A stretch of 9,259 bases of DNA, from contig JAGWRH010000133.1 in the NCBI GenBank assembly GCA_028876695.1, positions 1 through 9,259 on the forward strand, given 5' to 3'. Source of the stretch: Acidobacteriota bacterium. GTDB lineage: Bacteria; Acidobacteriota; Terriglobia; Acidiferrales; UBA7541. Shown here piece by piece: positions 1 through 6,656 of this stretch. Under the pieces are notes generated by a model. It worked only from the letters and a program-made list of their open reading frames with translations, searched no databases and was not told the origin of the DNA. The number at the start of each line of letters is the position of its first letter. Within the stretch, counting starts at the first letter, position 1. The position numbers and the translations under genes are program-made.

Positions 1-1
1 G

Positions 2-1444
2 GCCGGCGTCTATTTCGAGGATGATCCGGCGCTGTGGAAGGAGATCAAGGCCAACGGCAACGCCGCGATCATGGCCATTGGGCATTGAAGCACGTGCACG
101 CCAGCGACCGTCGGTCACTGCATAACGGTTGAAAAGCTCGGAATCCCCACCGTTCCGCTGGTCACGCAGGCATTCGTCCAACTCGCCACCCTGAACGCCG
201 CCAAGCGCGGCATGCCGCATATTCGCACCGTGTTCACGCCGCATCCAGTGGCGGGAAGGACGGTGGAGCAGTTGTGGCAGTACGTCGAGGGGCCGGACCC
301 CGTGTCGGGCAAGCCGTTGATGAAAGAGATCGTGGACGCGCTCACAAAGCCCCTCTCAGCAGCGGATACGAAGACGGGAAGAATTACGCCGGATACGGGA
401 CCCGCTACGTTCTCTGATACCACCGACGGGCTGCAGGAACTCTATTTGAACAACGGCATGACGGATTTTCTCCCGATCATTATTCCGACCGCAGAGCGCG
501 TTGACGCGATGCTGAAAGGCACGAGCCATTCGCCGGACGAACTGGTGGGGAAAATGGCCGGGGGCGCGTACGACGGCTGGACGTATAACGTGCGGCAGGT
601 GGCAATTAACGCGGTGATGGCCGGATGCCGACCGGAATATCTGCCAACGGTGCTGGCGATCGCTTCCACGGGCACGCCGGCGCTGATGAGCTCGACAAAC
701 TCATTTGCCTATTGCGCGGTGATCAACGGGCCGATCCGCGACAAGCTGAACATGAATTATGGCATTGGCGCGCTGGGGCCCTTCGCGCAGCCCAATGCCG
801 CGATCGGGCGGGCGTGGACGGTGCTCTCGAAAAATCTGGCGAATGCGGGCATTCCGGGCGATACGTACCTGGGCTCGCAGGGAAACAATTTGAACTACAA
901 CAATCTGATCATCGCCGAGAACGAGCAGGCCAGCCCGTGGACTCCGCTGCACGTGCAGAAGGGATTCAAGGCGGAAGAAAACGTGGTCAGCTTGTTCCGC
1001 GGGCTGGGAATCGTGCCGGGGCAGGGCGCGCGGGGGACCGAGGCGCCAGTGCCGAAACACGAAGAATGTTTCAGCGACCTCTTCAGCGTGTTCACCGGAT
1101 TTTTCGGCGCGCTGGTGGTTGCCGATCCGATCGTCGCGAAGGATTTGAAGGCGAGCGGATACGACACGAAGGAAAAGCTGATTGAGTGGCTGTACAAAAA
1201 TACCAACCAGTCGGTGAAGGATTACAAAAACCGCGATTTCGCGGTGGGATTCGATTATCCGCGCGCGCTGAAAAGCATGGAACCGTACGCAACCTGGTAC
1301 AAGATGCCCGACGACGCGATGATTCCCCGCTGGCCGCACATGAACGATATCAATATTGTGGTCGCCGGCGGGCAGACCAACGCGTTTTTCCAGGCGGGTT
1401 CGCTAAGCTATACGGTGAGCGCGTCGATCGATAAGTGGGCGTAG
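2..1444 (+). CDS. UGSC-family selenoprotein, 5' end outside the window, in-frame TGA (86-88) read as selenocysteine
   Basis: The frame is open from the window edge to a TAG at 1442-1444 except for one TGA at 86-88, giving 480 residues here (28 before the TGA, Sec at 29, 451 after); the true start lies upstream. Seen: the segment around the TGA reads AIGH-U-STC-TPATVGHC, then VEKLGIPTVPLVTQAF. As I recall, UGSC-family (seleno)proteins have the same pattern: a hydrophobic strand, U/C-x-x-C, a helix, then an EK-GIP strand. That suggests a thioredoxin-like UxxC redox site (Sec29, Cys32). The long C-terminal part contains LPIIIPTAERVDAMLKGT and AINAVMAGCRPEYLP (Cys209), also familiar to me from long UGSC proteins. 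ATG 212 is a poor start: it has no clear Shine-Dalgarno and would cut off the redox site, while 41 family-like codons precede it without a stop. The substrate is unknown. Alternatives are a sequencing error, or a Cys-to-stop mutation making a pseudogene. Confidence 0.8.
86..88 (+). other. Recoded TGA, predicted selenocysteine codon
   Basis: This TGA is in frame with the long ORF ending at 1444 (126 nt, 42 codons, before ATG 212). Coding-like sequence in the same frame lies on both sides. The codon sits exactly where the UGSC family carries Sec or Cys, three residues before Cys32 (UxxC). The next codons are AGC ACG TGC (Ser-Thr-Cys). Selenocysteine is inferred; no selA, selB, selC or selD gene lies in this window to confirm that the host can make it. 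Confidence 0.75.
102..120 (+). promoter_or_regulatory. Candidate bacterial SECIS hairpin for the TGA at 86-88
   Basis: The stem can be drawn as CAG (102-104), a C105/A117 mismatch, then GACC (106-109) pairing with GGTC (113-116), and CTG (118-120), closing on a three-base loop GTC (110-112). The loop begins 21 nt after the TGA and its first base is G. Known bacterial SECIS elements lie inside the coding region just 3' of the UGA, with a small apical loop roughly 16-37 nt away and a G among its first two bases, where SelB binds. The fit is good, but short GC-rich hairpins are common and I did not compute a folding energy. Confidence 0.55.
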
Positions 1445-1923
1445 GAAATTGGGCGTAAGAAGACGCGGTTTGCGCAACGGCCGCGCTGTTCAGGGCTAGC
1501 TCTTCTCTAGCGCCGGGCAGCGCGCGACGGGCCGAGCGGCCCATCCTCCCACGAATTCCGCGCGCTTTCCTGCGGATCGGCCCGCCGCTGCGTGGCTCCC
1601 TCATTCGATAAATCCCCGCGCTGTTTTTTCCTTTCGCTGGAATATCGGATCACTTTCGAAGCTGAGTCGAATCAGGCGAATCGCGCGGGCGCGAAGTGGG
1701 CGAAAAGACTCAGGCGCGAGGCGGGTGAAATCGGCGAGCGCAATGACACTTGCGGACAGGCTGTACGGGGATTTCGACGCGTGTCCTTTCGTACAGGAGC
1801 AGTTACGGAAACAGGCGAACACGTTTCGCCGCGAGGCGGGGTCGGGATGGCTAAGATATCTGCGGGCGCGGAGGTGCGCGCAGCCACGGGATTTGCGTCC
1901 GCAGTTCGGGGAAAAGCCCAGTC
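1445..1923. other. Long intergenic region, no confident gene
   Basis: This is 479 nt between the selenoprotein stop and the pentapeptide-repeat gene. It contains two short inverted repeats: GCTAG/CTAGC (1495-1499 and 1507-1511) and GGGCC/GGCCC with a four-base loop (1529-1542). Neither is followed by a T-run, so neither is a convincing intrinsic terminator, although some termination is expected here. A T-rich tract (TGTTTTTTCC, around 1620-1629) has no clear stem before it. I saw no good -35/-10 promoter pair for the downstream gene. The second half carries one possible small ORF (1743-2000). Confidence 0.5.
1529..1542 (+). terminator. Weak GC hairpin downstream of the selenoprotein gene
   Basis: A perfect 5-bp stem GGGCC/GGCCC with loop GAGC lies 85 nt after the stop codon. 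It lacks a following T-run and is short, so it may only be a chance inverted repeat in GC-rich DNA. Confidence 0.15.
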
Positions 1924-2000
1924 ATGCCATCGTTACTCCGCAGGCTACTTTCGGGCCACGGCGCCAAGGGCCGAACCTTGCAGCTGGAAGGCGAGGCTGA
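1743..2000 (+). CDS. Possible small hypothetical protein, doubtful
   Basis: An ATG ORF of 85 codons (a GTG six codons upstream, at 1725, is an alternative start). It begins MTLADRLYGDFDACPFVQEQ and continues with a basic, helix-like stretch. I recognise no family. Its last 77 nt overlap the start of the pentapeptide-repeat gene in another frame, and there is no clear Shine-Dalgarno. It could be a real small gene, the frameshifted true N-terminus of the downstream gene, or a chance open frame, which is common at this GC content. The first 60 residues read more like protein than the arginine-rich shadow frames nearby, which is the only reason it is listed. Confidence 0.25.
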   Translation: MTLADRLYGDFDACPFVQEQLRKQANTFRREAGSGWLRYLRARRCAQPRDLRPQFGEKPSHAIVTPQATFGPRRQGPNLAAGRRG

Positions 2001-4644
2001 GGAGAACGTCGCAGTCGAGGAACCTCCTTCCGCGCAGGCTTTGGATCGCGAGCCGCCGGCCGAACAAGCGGCGCCACCCGCGGGAAAACCGGCCGCGAAG
2101 ATCGAGGCGCATCCGTTTTCGGATGAGCGCGAGCTGATTCCCGCAGACCAGTTGCCGTCGGCTGCAGCCGTTTTCGCGGAGCTATTCCCTCCCGAACAAG
2201 GCGGCGATCCACTTTTGAACGAATCGATCGAGAACCGGATCGAGGATTCGCCGGCATACCTGGGTGAGATGTCAATTAATTTAACCGAAGCGGCGCCGGC
2301 GGAAAGAATTCCCGATCGAGAGTCCGAGAACGTGGAAAATCCGGCCGCCGCGACCGAAGCGGTTGCAATGGAAATGGAAAAGGCCGCGATCTTCGGCGAG
2401 CAAGAGAACGTCCACCCGGAACACCTCGGTGCGACCACAAAACCTCGGATCGCGCCGGCCATGAAAGCGATCGGCGAGCAACCTGACCAGCCGGTCGCGC
2501 CGGCAATCGATGCGATCGCGGAGAAGCGCGAAGAAACGATGTTACCAGCGCTCGTAGCGAACGATCACGAGGCAGTCGCAGCGGATGCCGCGGTTGAAAT
2601 GCCGGGAGCAGCGGCGCCGAAGAAAAACCGAGAAGCCGAAGACGCAGAAATCGCGAAGGCCGCGTCGATCGCGCAACTCGAATCACCGGCTGCGAGCGGA
2701 CGCGACTGGAAACTGGAAGAAAAACTGGCCAGCCATCTGGAATGGCTGGACACGCGCGGGAAAAGCGGTTTGCGCGCGGATTTGTCGGACGCCAATCTCG
2801 AGGGCCAGGAACTGATCGGCGTGAAGCTCAGCTTCGCGGATCTGCACGACGTGAATCTGCGCGCCGCCGATTTGCTGCTCGCGGATATGCGGGACGCGAG
2901 CCTGGTGCGCGCCGATTTGGAGGATTCGTGCCTGGTGGGCGCGAACCTGGAAGCGGCGAACCTGGAGGGCGCGTCGCTCGAGACGGCCATGGGACTGGTG
3001 CCGCATCAGATTGCCGGCGCCAATTTGCGGGACGCTTTGCTGCCGCCGCAGATCATGGAATTCGAGGCGGCGTCGAAATTCGCGCGCGCGTCGCGGATCG
3101 CCTGGAGATGCTTCGTGCCGTTGATTCCCGTGGTGCTGATTTCCTGGCTGATCATCTGGAAGACCAAAGACGCGCAATTGCTGACGGACTCGGCCGTGAT
3201 TCCCTACGTGCATTCTCGAAGCGCGGCCGCCGCGATGCCGACAGAGCAGATCTTCTTGCTCGCGCCGCTGATGATTTTCAGCTTGTATCTGGTGTTCCAT
3301 TTTCAATTGCAGAAAGTATGGCAAGCGGTGGTGGAACTGCCGGCCATATTTCCGGATGGGCACTCTCTCGACGACCGCGGTCCGGGACTGCTCATCGGGC
3401 TTTTGCGGGCGCACTTCTGGTGGATCGGGCGCGAAGCTACATCCACAATGTGGGTGGAGAAAACGTTTTCGGTGGTGGCGGCGTACTGGATCGCGCCGTT
3501 CACGCTGATCCTCTTCTGGGCGCGGTACCTGACGATGCAGGACGCCAAAGGCACGCTTCTGCAGGCGCTGCTTGCCGCCGTGGCGACGGGAGTGGCATTG
3601 CACGCGACGCTGAAGAGCGGACGAGCGCAGGAGCAATGGACGGAGCGCAAGTGGACAGCGCGCGTGTTCGATCCGTTGCAGAAAATCTCTCCAGCCGTTT
3701 CGGCGAGCGCGCTGGGCGTTACGCTTCTGCTGCTCTCGATCGGCACGATGATCGGCGTGCCGCACGACCGCAGCCGCGCGCCGCAATACAGCGCAGCCAG
3801 CATCCGGCGATGGGCGCCGGATGTTCTGTGGGCGTTCGGGTTCGATCCGTACGCCGACCTGACGGAAGCGACGCTTTCGCGAAAACCGAACGGATGGACG
3901 GGCGCGAATACACAAGTTTCCCAGGTGGCGGGGCCGCAGCTGAACGAGACGACTTTCCGGTACGCGCGGGCGTACGGAGTTTCCCTGGTGAACGCGCATC
4001 TGTGGCAATCCGATTTTGAGGGAGCGTATCTTTCGGAAGCGGATTTCCGCGGGGCGGATTTGGGCAGCAGCGATTTGCGGCGAACGATTCTGGACGGCGC
4101 GCAACTGAGCGGGACGAACCTGCACCGGGCGCAACTGGATGGCGCGGTGCTGGCACGGGCGGATTTGCGGTGGGCGAACCTCTCGTATAGCTCGCTTGCG
4201 AATGCAGTGCTAGTGGATTCGCGCCTGGATGGCGCGACGCTTTATGACGCACGGCTGACCTCGGCTTCGCTGGCCCGGTCGGGACTTGAGAAAGTCGACC
4301 TGCGCGGCGCTTATTTGAACTCCGCGGACCTTGATCACGCCGATTTGCAACGGGCGCTGCTGTGGTCGGCGAAATTGCCGGGTGCGAACCTTTATGGAGC
4401 GAAGCTGCAGGGAGCGGTGGCGATTGACGCAGATTTGCGCGGCGTCGATCTGCGCGAGGCGCAATTTGCAGGAACCGTGCTGAGCGATGCGAATCTGAGC
4501 GGGGCCAACCTGGATGGCGCGGATTTGCGCGGTGCGCTGGAGCTGAAGGCATCGCAGGTATGCGCGAGCAAATCGCGGCGGGGAGCGCTTCTGGACGATG
4601 CGCTAGCGATGCAAATCTCGACGGAGTGCGGCGGATTGCAGTAA
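1924..4644 (+). CDS. Pentapeptide-repeat membrane protein with two repeat blocks flanking a multi-span membrane domain
   Basis: 906 residues of unknown function. Seen, in order: a basic start (MPSLLRRLL); an acidic, Ala/Glu/Pro-rich low-complexity region to about residue 255; a short helical stretch with LEWLDTRGKSGLRADLS; a first pentapeptide block A(D/N)LxX at about 284-372; hydrophobic segments near 393-412, 442-460, 514-533, 544-562 and 591-612; and a second, longer pentapeptide block at about 675-872. The tail is cysteine-containing (Cys880, Cys902). Pentapeptide repeats fold as a right-handed quadrilateral beta-helix of about 20 residues per turn, so the blocks would make roughly 4 and 10 turns. 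There is no signal peptide. ATG 1924 is the first start after an in-frame TAA at 1852; a GGGGAAAAG stretch 7-15 nt upstream is only a weak ribosome site. If five spans are right, the two repeat blocks lie on opposite sides of the membrane. It resembles no DNA-gyrase-protecting Qnr protein, which are short and soluble. A scaffold or stress role is possible, but nothing shows it. Confidence 0.9.
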   Translation: MPSLLRRLLSGHGAKGRTLQLEGEAEENVAVEEPPSAQALDREPPAEQAAPPAGKPAAKIEAHPFSDERELIPADQLPSAAAVFAELFPPEQGGDPLLNESIENRIEDSPAYLGEMSINLTEAAPAERIPDRESENVENPAAATEAVAMEMEKAAIFGEQENVHPEHLGATTKPRIAPAMKAIGEQPDQPVAPAIDAIAEKREETMLPALVANDHEAVAADAAVEMPGAAAPKKNREAEDAEIAKAASIAQLESPAASGRDWKLEEKLASHLEWLDTRGKSGLRADLSDANLEGQELIGVKLSFADLHDVNLRAADLLLADMRDASLVRADLEDSCLVGANLEAANLEGASLETAMGLVPHQIAGANLRDALLPPQIMEFEAASKFARASRIAWRCFVPLIPVVLISWLIIWKTKDAQLLTDSAVIPYVHSRSAAAAMPTEQIFLLAPLMIFSLYLVFHFQLQKVWQAVVELPAIFPDGHSLDDRGPGLLIGLLRAHFWWIGREATSTMWVEKTFSVVAAYWIAPFTLILFWARYLTMQDAKGTLLQALLAAVATGVALHATLKSGRAQEQWTERKWTARVFDPLQKISPAVSASALGVTLLLLSIGTMIGVPHDRSRAPQYSAASIRRWAPDVLWAFGFDPYADLTEATLSRKPNGWTGANTQVSQVAGPQLNETTFRYARAYGVSLVNAHLWQSDFEGAYLSEADFRGADLGSSDLRRTILDGAQLSGTNLHRAQLDGAVLARADLRWANLSYSSLANAVLVDSRLDGATLYDARLTSASLARSGLEKVDLRGAYLNSADLDHADLQRALLWSAKLPGANLYGAKLQGAVAIDADLRGVDLREAQFAGTVLSDANLSGANLDGADLRGALELKASQVCASKSRRGALLDDALAMQISTECGGLQ

Positions 4645-4788
4645 GCGTTACTTCGGCCGTCGCTTCAGCGGTTTCGACCCCCTGAGCCGATTGCCTTTCC
4701 ATCAGGTCGGGCAGCCGGGGGCACCGCGATATTTATGTCCTCGTGAGCAGGTCTTCCAGCCATCGCGGTTTGCTCTGGACATTGTAGT
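4645..4788. other. Convergent intergenic region
   Basis: 144 nt between two genes whose stops face each other, so a terminator working in one or both directions is expected. I see imperfect inverted repeats (CCTGA at 4681-4685 with TCAGG at 4702-4706; CCCCC at 4678-4682 with GGGGG at 4717-4721) that compete with each other and have no T-run. No gene is apparent. Confidence 0.4.
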
Positions 4789-5364
4789 TTAATCAAGCGG
4801 GCGGCGCGCGCGGACGTGAAACGCGTATGGGTTTGTATCAACGCGAATTTCCGTGAACCCCGCGGCATACAGCCGGTCATGGAGATCGTTCGGATCGACC
4901 GGAGTGATCTTGTCCGCGATGTGAATGAGGCGCATCAGCAACGTGCGAAAGTTCACGCTATCGATGCAGACGAAGACGCCGCCCGGCTTTAACACCCTGC
5001 AGACTTCGCGAAAAACTTTGTCCTGCAATTGGGCGGAGGGAATGTGATGCAACATATGCAGCGAAACGGCGCCAGTGAATCGGCGATCGGGCAAGGGTAT
5101 GGCGGAGGCGTCGCCGTGGAGGGCGGTGACATTGGTGCCGGCGAATCGCGCGGCGAGCGATTTCGCGGTGCGCGGATGGAGTTCGAGAGCGGTAATACGC
5201 GCGATGTGCGGGCGGAGTAAGTCCGTGGTAAGGCCGTCGCCAGGGCCGAGCTCCAAAACGTCGTCGCCGAGCTGAACATCAGCGAGCGCCGAAGGAACGA
5301 CGAAGTTTTCGAGGACCGAGCGCCATTTGCCCGATCTGCATAAACGCCGGTGAACGAAGTTCAT
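4789..5364 (-). CDS. Class I SAM-dependent methyltransferase (Methyltransf_11 type)
   Basis: 191 residues from ATG 5364. It should transfer a methyl group from S-adenosylmethionine to an unidentified acceptor in the cytoplasm. Seen: motif I VLELGPGDG at residues 37-45 (SAM-binding glycine loop), acidic Glu61 ending the next strand (ALELH), HGDA with Asp85, then SLHMLHHIP (102-109) and VLKPGG (124-129), the usual order of a small Rossmann methyltransferase. The start MNFVHRRLCRSGKWR is the form I recall for a widespread bacterial group of this family. The frame stays open upstream to a TTG at 5475, but the extra 37 residues are unlike the family and lack a ribosome site, so ATG 5364 is preferred. 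It is followed, convergently, by the pentapeptide-repeat gene, which gives no clue to its substrate. Lipid, quinone and small-molecule acceptors are all possible. Confidence 0.85.
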   Translation of the reverse strand: MNFVHRRLCRSGKWRSVLENFVVPSALADVQLGDDVLELGPGDGLTTDLLRPHIARITALELHPRTAKSLAARFAGTNVTALHGDASAIPLPDRRFTGAVSLHMLHHIPSAQLQDKVFREVCRVLKPGGVFVCIDSVNFRTLLMRLIHIADKITPVDPNDLHDRLYAAGFTEIRVDTNPYAFHVRARRPLD

Positions 5365-5386
5365 CGAGATAGGCTGCCTTGAAAGG

Positions 5387-5392
5387 ACTATA
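5387..5392 (-). promoter_or_regulatory. Possible -10 element for the methyltransferase gene
   Basis: On the minus strand this reads TATAGT (5 of 6 matches to TATAAT), about 23 nt before ATG 5364. No good -35 hexamer lies 16-18 nt upstream, so support is weak. The 145-nt gap to the aldolase gene would allow a separate promoter. Confidence 0.2.
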
Positions 5393-5509
5393 ACGCAGAC
5401 GGTACGCGCCAGCCTAGAACCGGCGTTCTCGAGTACCGGATCAGTTTGAATTTTGACCGCTTGTGTCGCGATCAAGAGGATACAAGCCGACTCGCCGCGC
5501 GTTCCCGGA

Positions 5510-6526
5510 TCAGGACAAGGCCGATGCAGACGAAGCGCCGTAAAAGCCGAACCAGGGCTTCGCGGGTTTCAGGCGCTCGTTGACGTTGTTGATATTCTTC
5601 ACGCCCTGATCGGCCAGCCAATCTTCGAGGGCCTTCACGCCGCGCTTGGCGTAAACGGGAATGCCTTCCTTCCAGGTGGCGCGGCCGCACAGCACACCGG
5701 AGAAATTCACGCCGGCTTCGGCGGCGAGATCGAGGGTTTCGGCAAACACGTCGTTATTGACGCCGGCGGAAAGATAAATGAACGGTTTTTGGGCGGCGGC
5801 GGCGGAGCGGCGGAAATGTTCCTTGGCATCGTCGCGCGTGTAGGCCGATTCGCCCTTGCAAGATTTCGTTCCGGCGACGTAGGTCATATTGACGGGCACT
5901 TCGACCTTGAGCACGTCCACGGCGTACTGCGGCTTTGAAAACTCCTCGATGGTGCGGGCCACCACGTCCGGTTTTTTGCGCGCGAAGCCGATGCCCTTTT
6001 CGTCGGCGCCCTCTTCGTAGCCGACCATTTCCAAGAAAAATGGCACGTCCACGGCGGCGCATTCGGAGCCGATGCGCTCGATCCAGGCGTGCTTGATTTC
6101 GTTGACGGCGGGCGGATCGAAAGGCGTGTAGTAGAGCAGAATTTTTATGCAATCCGCGCCGGCAGCGACGAGCCTGCGAACCGACCAGATATCGAGAAGG
6201 TCGGGCAGGCGGCCGGGGCGGGTGTTGTCGTAGCCGCTATTTTCGTAAGCGAGCAGCAGCCCGGCGTTTTTGGCGCGCTGGCGCGAAGCAGGCAAGCCAA
6301 ACTCGGGATCGAGCAGAATGGCGCTGGCGTACGGGGTAAGCACGCGCGTCACGGTGGTCTTGAATTCCTCGAGCATCTGCGCCGAAACGGCGCTTTTGTC
6401 GATGCCCTTTTCCTTGGCGATGGCGCTTTTCAGAGAGCCGCGCTGATCCATCGCCGCGGCGGCGATCACGCCGCGCGAATCAGAGACGGCTTGAAGACCC
6501 TTTTGCTTGCCGGGCGTCAATTTCAT
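5510..6526 (-). CDS. lacD: LacD-family class I aldolase (tagatose/fructose 1,6-bisphosphate type)
   Basis: 338 residues, close to the 325-340 usual for LacD. LacD enzymes cleave tagatose 1,6-bisphosphate, and often fructose 1,6-bisphosphate, to glyceraldehyde 3-phosphate and dihydroxyacetone phosphate through a Schiff-base lysine. Seen: AAAMDQRG (23-30), LLDPEFGLPA (71-80), CIKILLYY (126-133) with Lys128, RIGSEC and FFLEM (163-167) with Glu165, VLKVEVPVNM (205-214) with Lys207, YLSAGV (251-256) and GVLCGRATW (277-285). Lys207 aligns with the Schiff-base lysine of streptococcal LacD (Lys205, from memory). No key residue is missing. Start ATG 6526 has a GGAGG box 9 nt upstream. There are no lacA/B/C or sugar-transport genes beside it, so a general glycolytic or other ketose-phosphate role is more likely than lactose/galactose breakdown. 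The family is certain; the exact substrate is not. Confidence 0.92.
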   Translation of the reverse strand: MKLTPGKQKGLQAVSDSRGVIAAAAMDQRGSLKSAIAKEKGIDKSAVSAQMLEEFKTTVTRVLTPYASAILLDPEFGLPASRQRAKNAGLLLAYENSGYDNTRPGRLPDLLDIWSVRRLVAAGADCIKILLYYTPFDPPAVNEIKHAWIERIGSECAAVDVPFFLEMVGYEEGADEKGIGFARKKPDVVARTIEEFSKPQYAVDVLKVEVPVNMTYVAGTKSCKGESAYTRDDAKEHFRRSAAAAQKPFIYLSAGVNNDVFAETLDLAAEAGVNFSGVLCGRATWKEGIPVYAKRGVKALEDWLADQGVKNINNVNERLKPAKPWFGFYGASSASALS

Positions 6527-6535
6527 CGGTACGTA

Positions 6536-6540
6536 CCTCC
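6536..6540 (-). promoter_or_regulatory. Ribosome binding site of the LacD-family aldolase
   Basis: The minus strand reads GGAGG, nine bases before ATG 6526. It is the clearest Shine-Dalgarno in the window and fixes the aldolase start. Confidence 0.8.
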
Positions 6541-6574
6541 CGAGGTGCGAGGAAATGTCAGCAGGCTGCGGAGG

Positions 6575-6580
6575 ATTTTA
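6575..6580 (-). promoter_or_regulatory. Possible -10 element for the aldolase gene
   Basis: The minus strand reads TAAAAT (5 of 6 matches to TATAAT), about 49 nt before the aldolase ATG. At 17 nt spacing the -35 position holds GCGACT, only a partial match to TTGACA. It is the only AT-rich patch in the gap between bshC and this gene. Confidence 0.3.
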
Positions 6581-6656
6581 ACACGCGAGGCGCGCGAAGT
6601 CGCAGGGCTCGCAAGTGAACGCGGCCCGCGCGGGAACCGGGGGCGGCGATACCCTG

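Noticed and set aside
2..88. End of a separate upstream gene stopping at TGA 86-88
   Set aside because: The downstream ORF continues in exactly the same frame and the peptide across the TGA matches one continuous domain, so a single recoded gene explains both better. A pseudogene cannot be excluded without homologues.
212..1444. Gene starting at ATG 212 as an independent 410-residue protein
   Set aside because: The same frame is open and family-like for 41 codons upstream to the TGA and again beyond it; there is no clear Shine-Dalgarno before 212, and this start would remove the redox site.
2742..4019. 425-codon plus-strand ORF inside the pentapeptide-repeat gene
   Set aside because: Arg/Gly/Ala-rich out-of-frame shadow with no recognisable domain; the overlapping frame has clear repeats and membrane spans.
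2683..4134. 483-codon minus-strand ORF opposite the pentapeptide-repeat gene
   Set aside because: Its protein is Arg/His/Gln-rich and mirrors the repeat codons of the real gene on the other strand: a GC-rich shadow frame.
4020..4540. Periodic 15-base similarity that looks like a DNA tandem repeat
   Set aside because: It is explained by the A(D/N)LxX pentapeptide coding pattern; the DNA copies are too divergent to be a recent tandem array.
3719..4702. 327-codon minus-strand ORF
   Set aside because: Low-complexity Arg/Pro/Ser/Ala shadow of the second pentapeptide block.
5365..5475. 37-codon N-terminal extension of the methyltransferase from TTG 5475
   Set aside because: A rare start, no ribosome site, and residues unlike the family; ATG 5364 gives the expected N-terminus.
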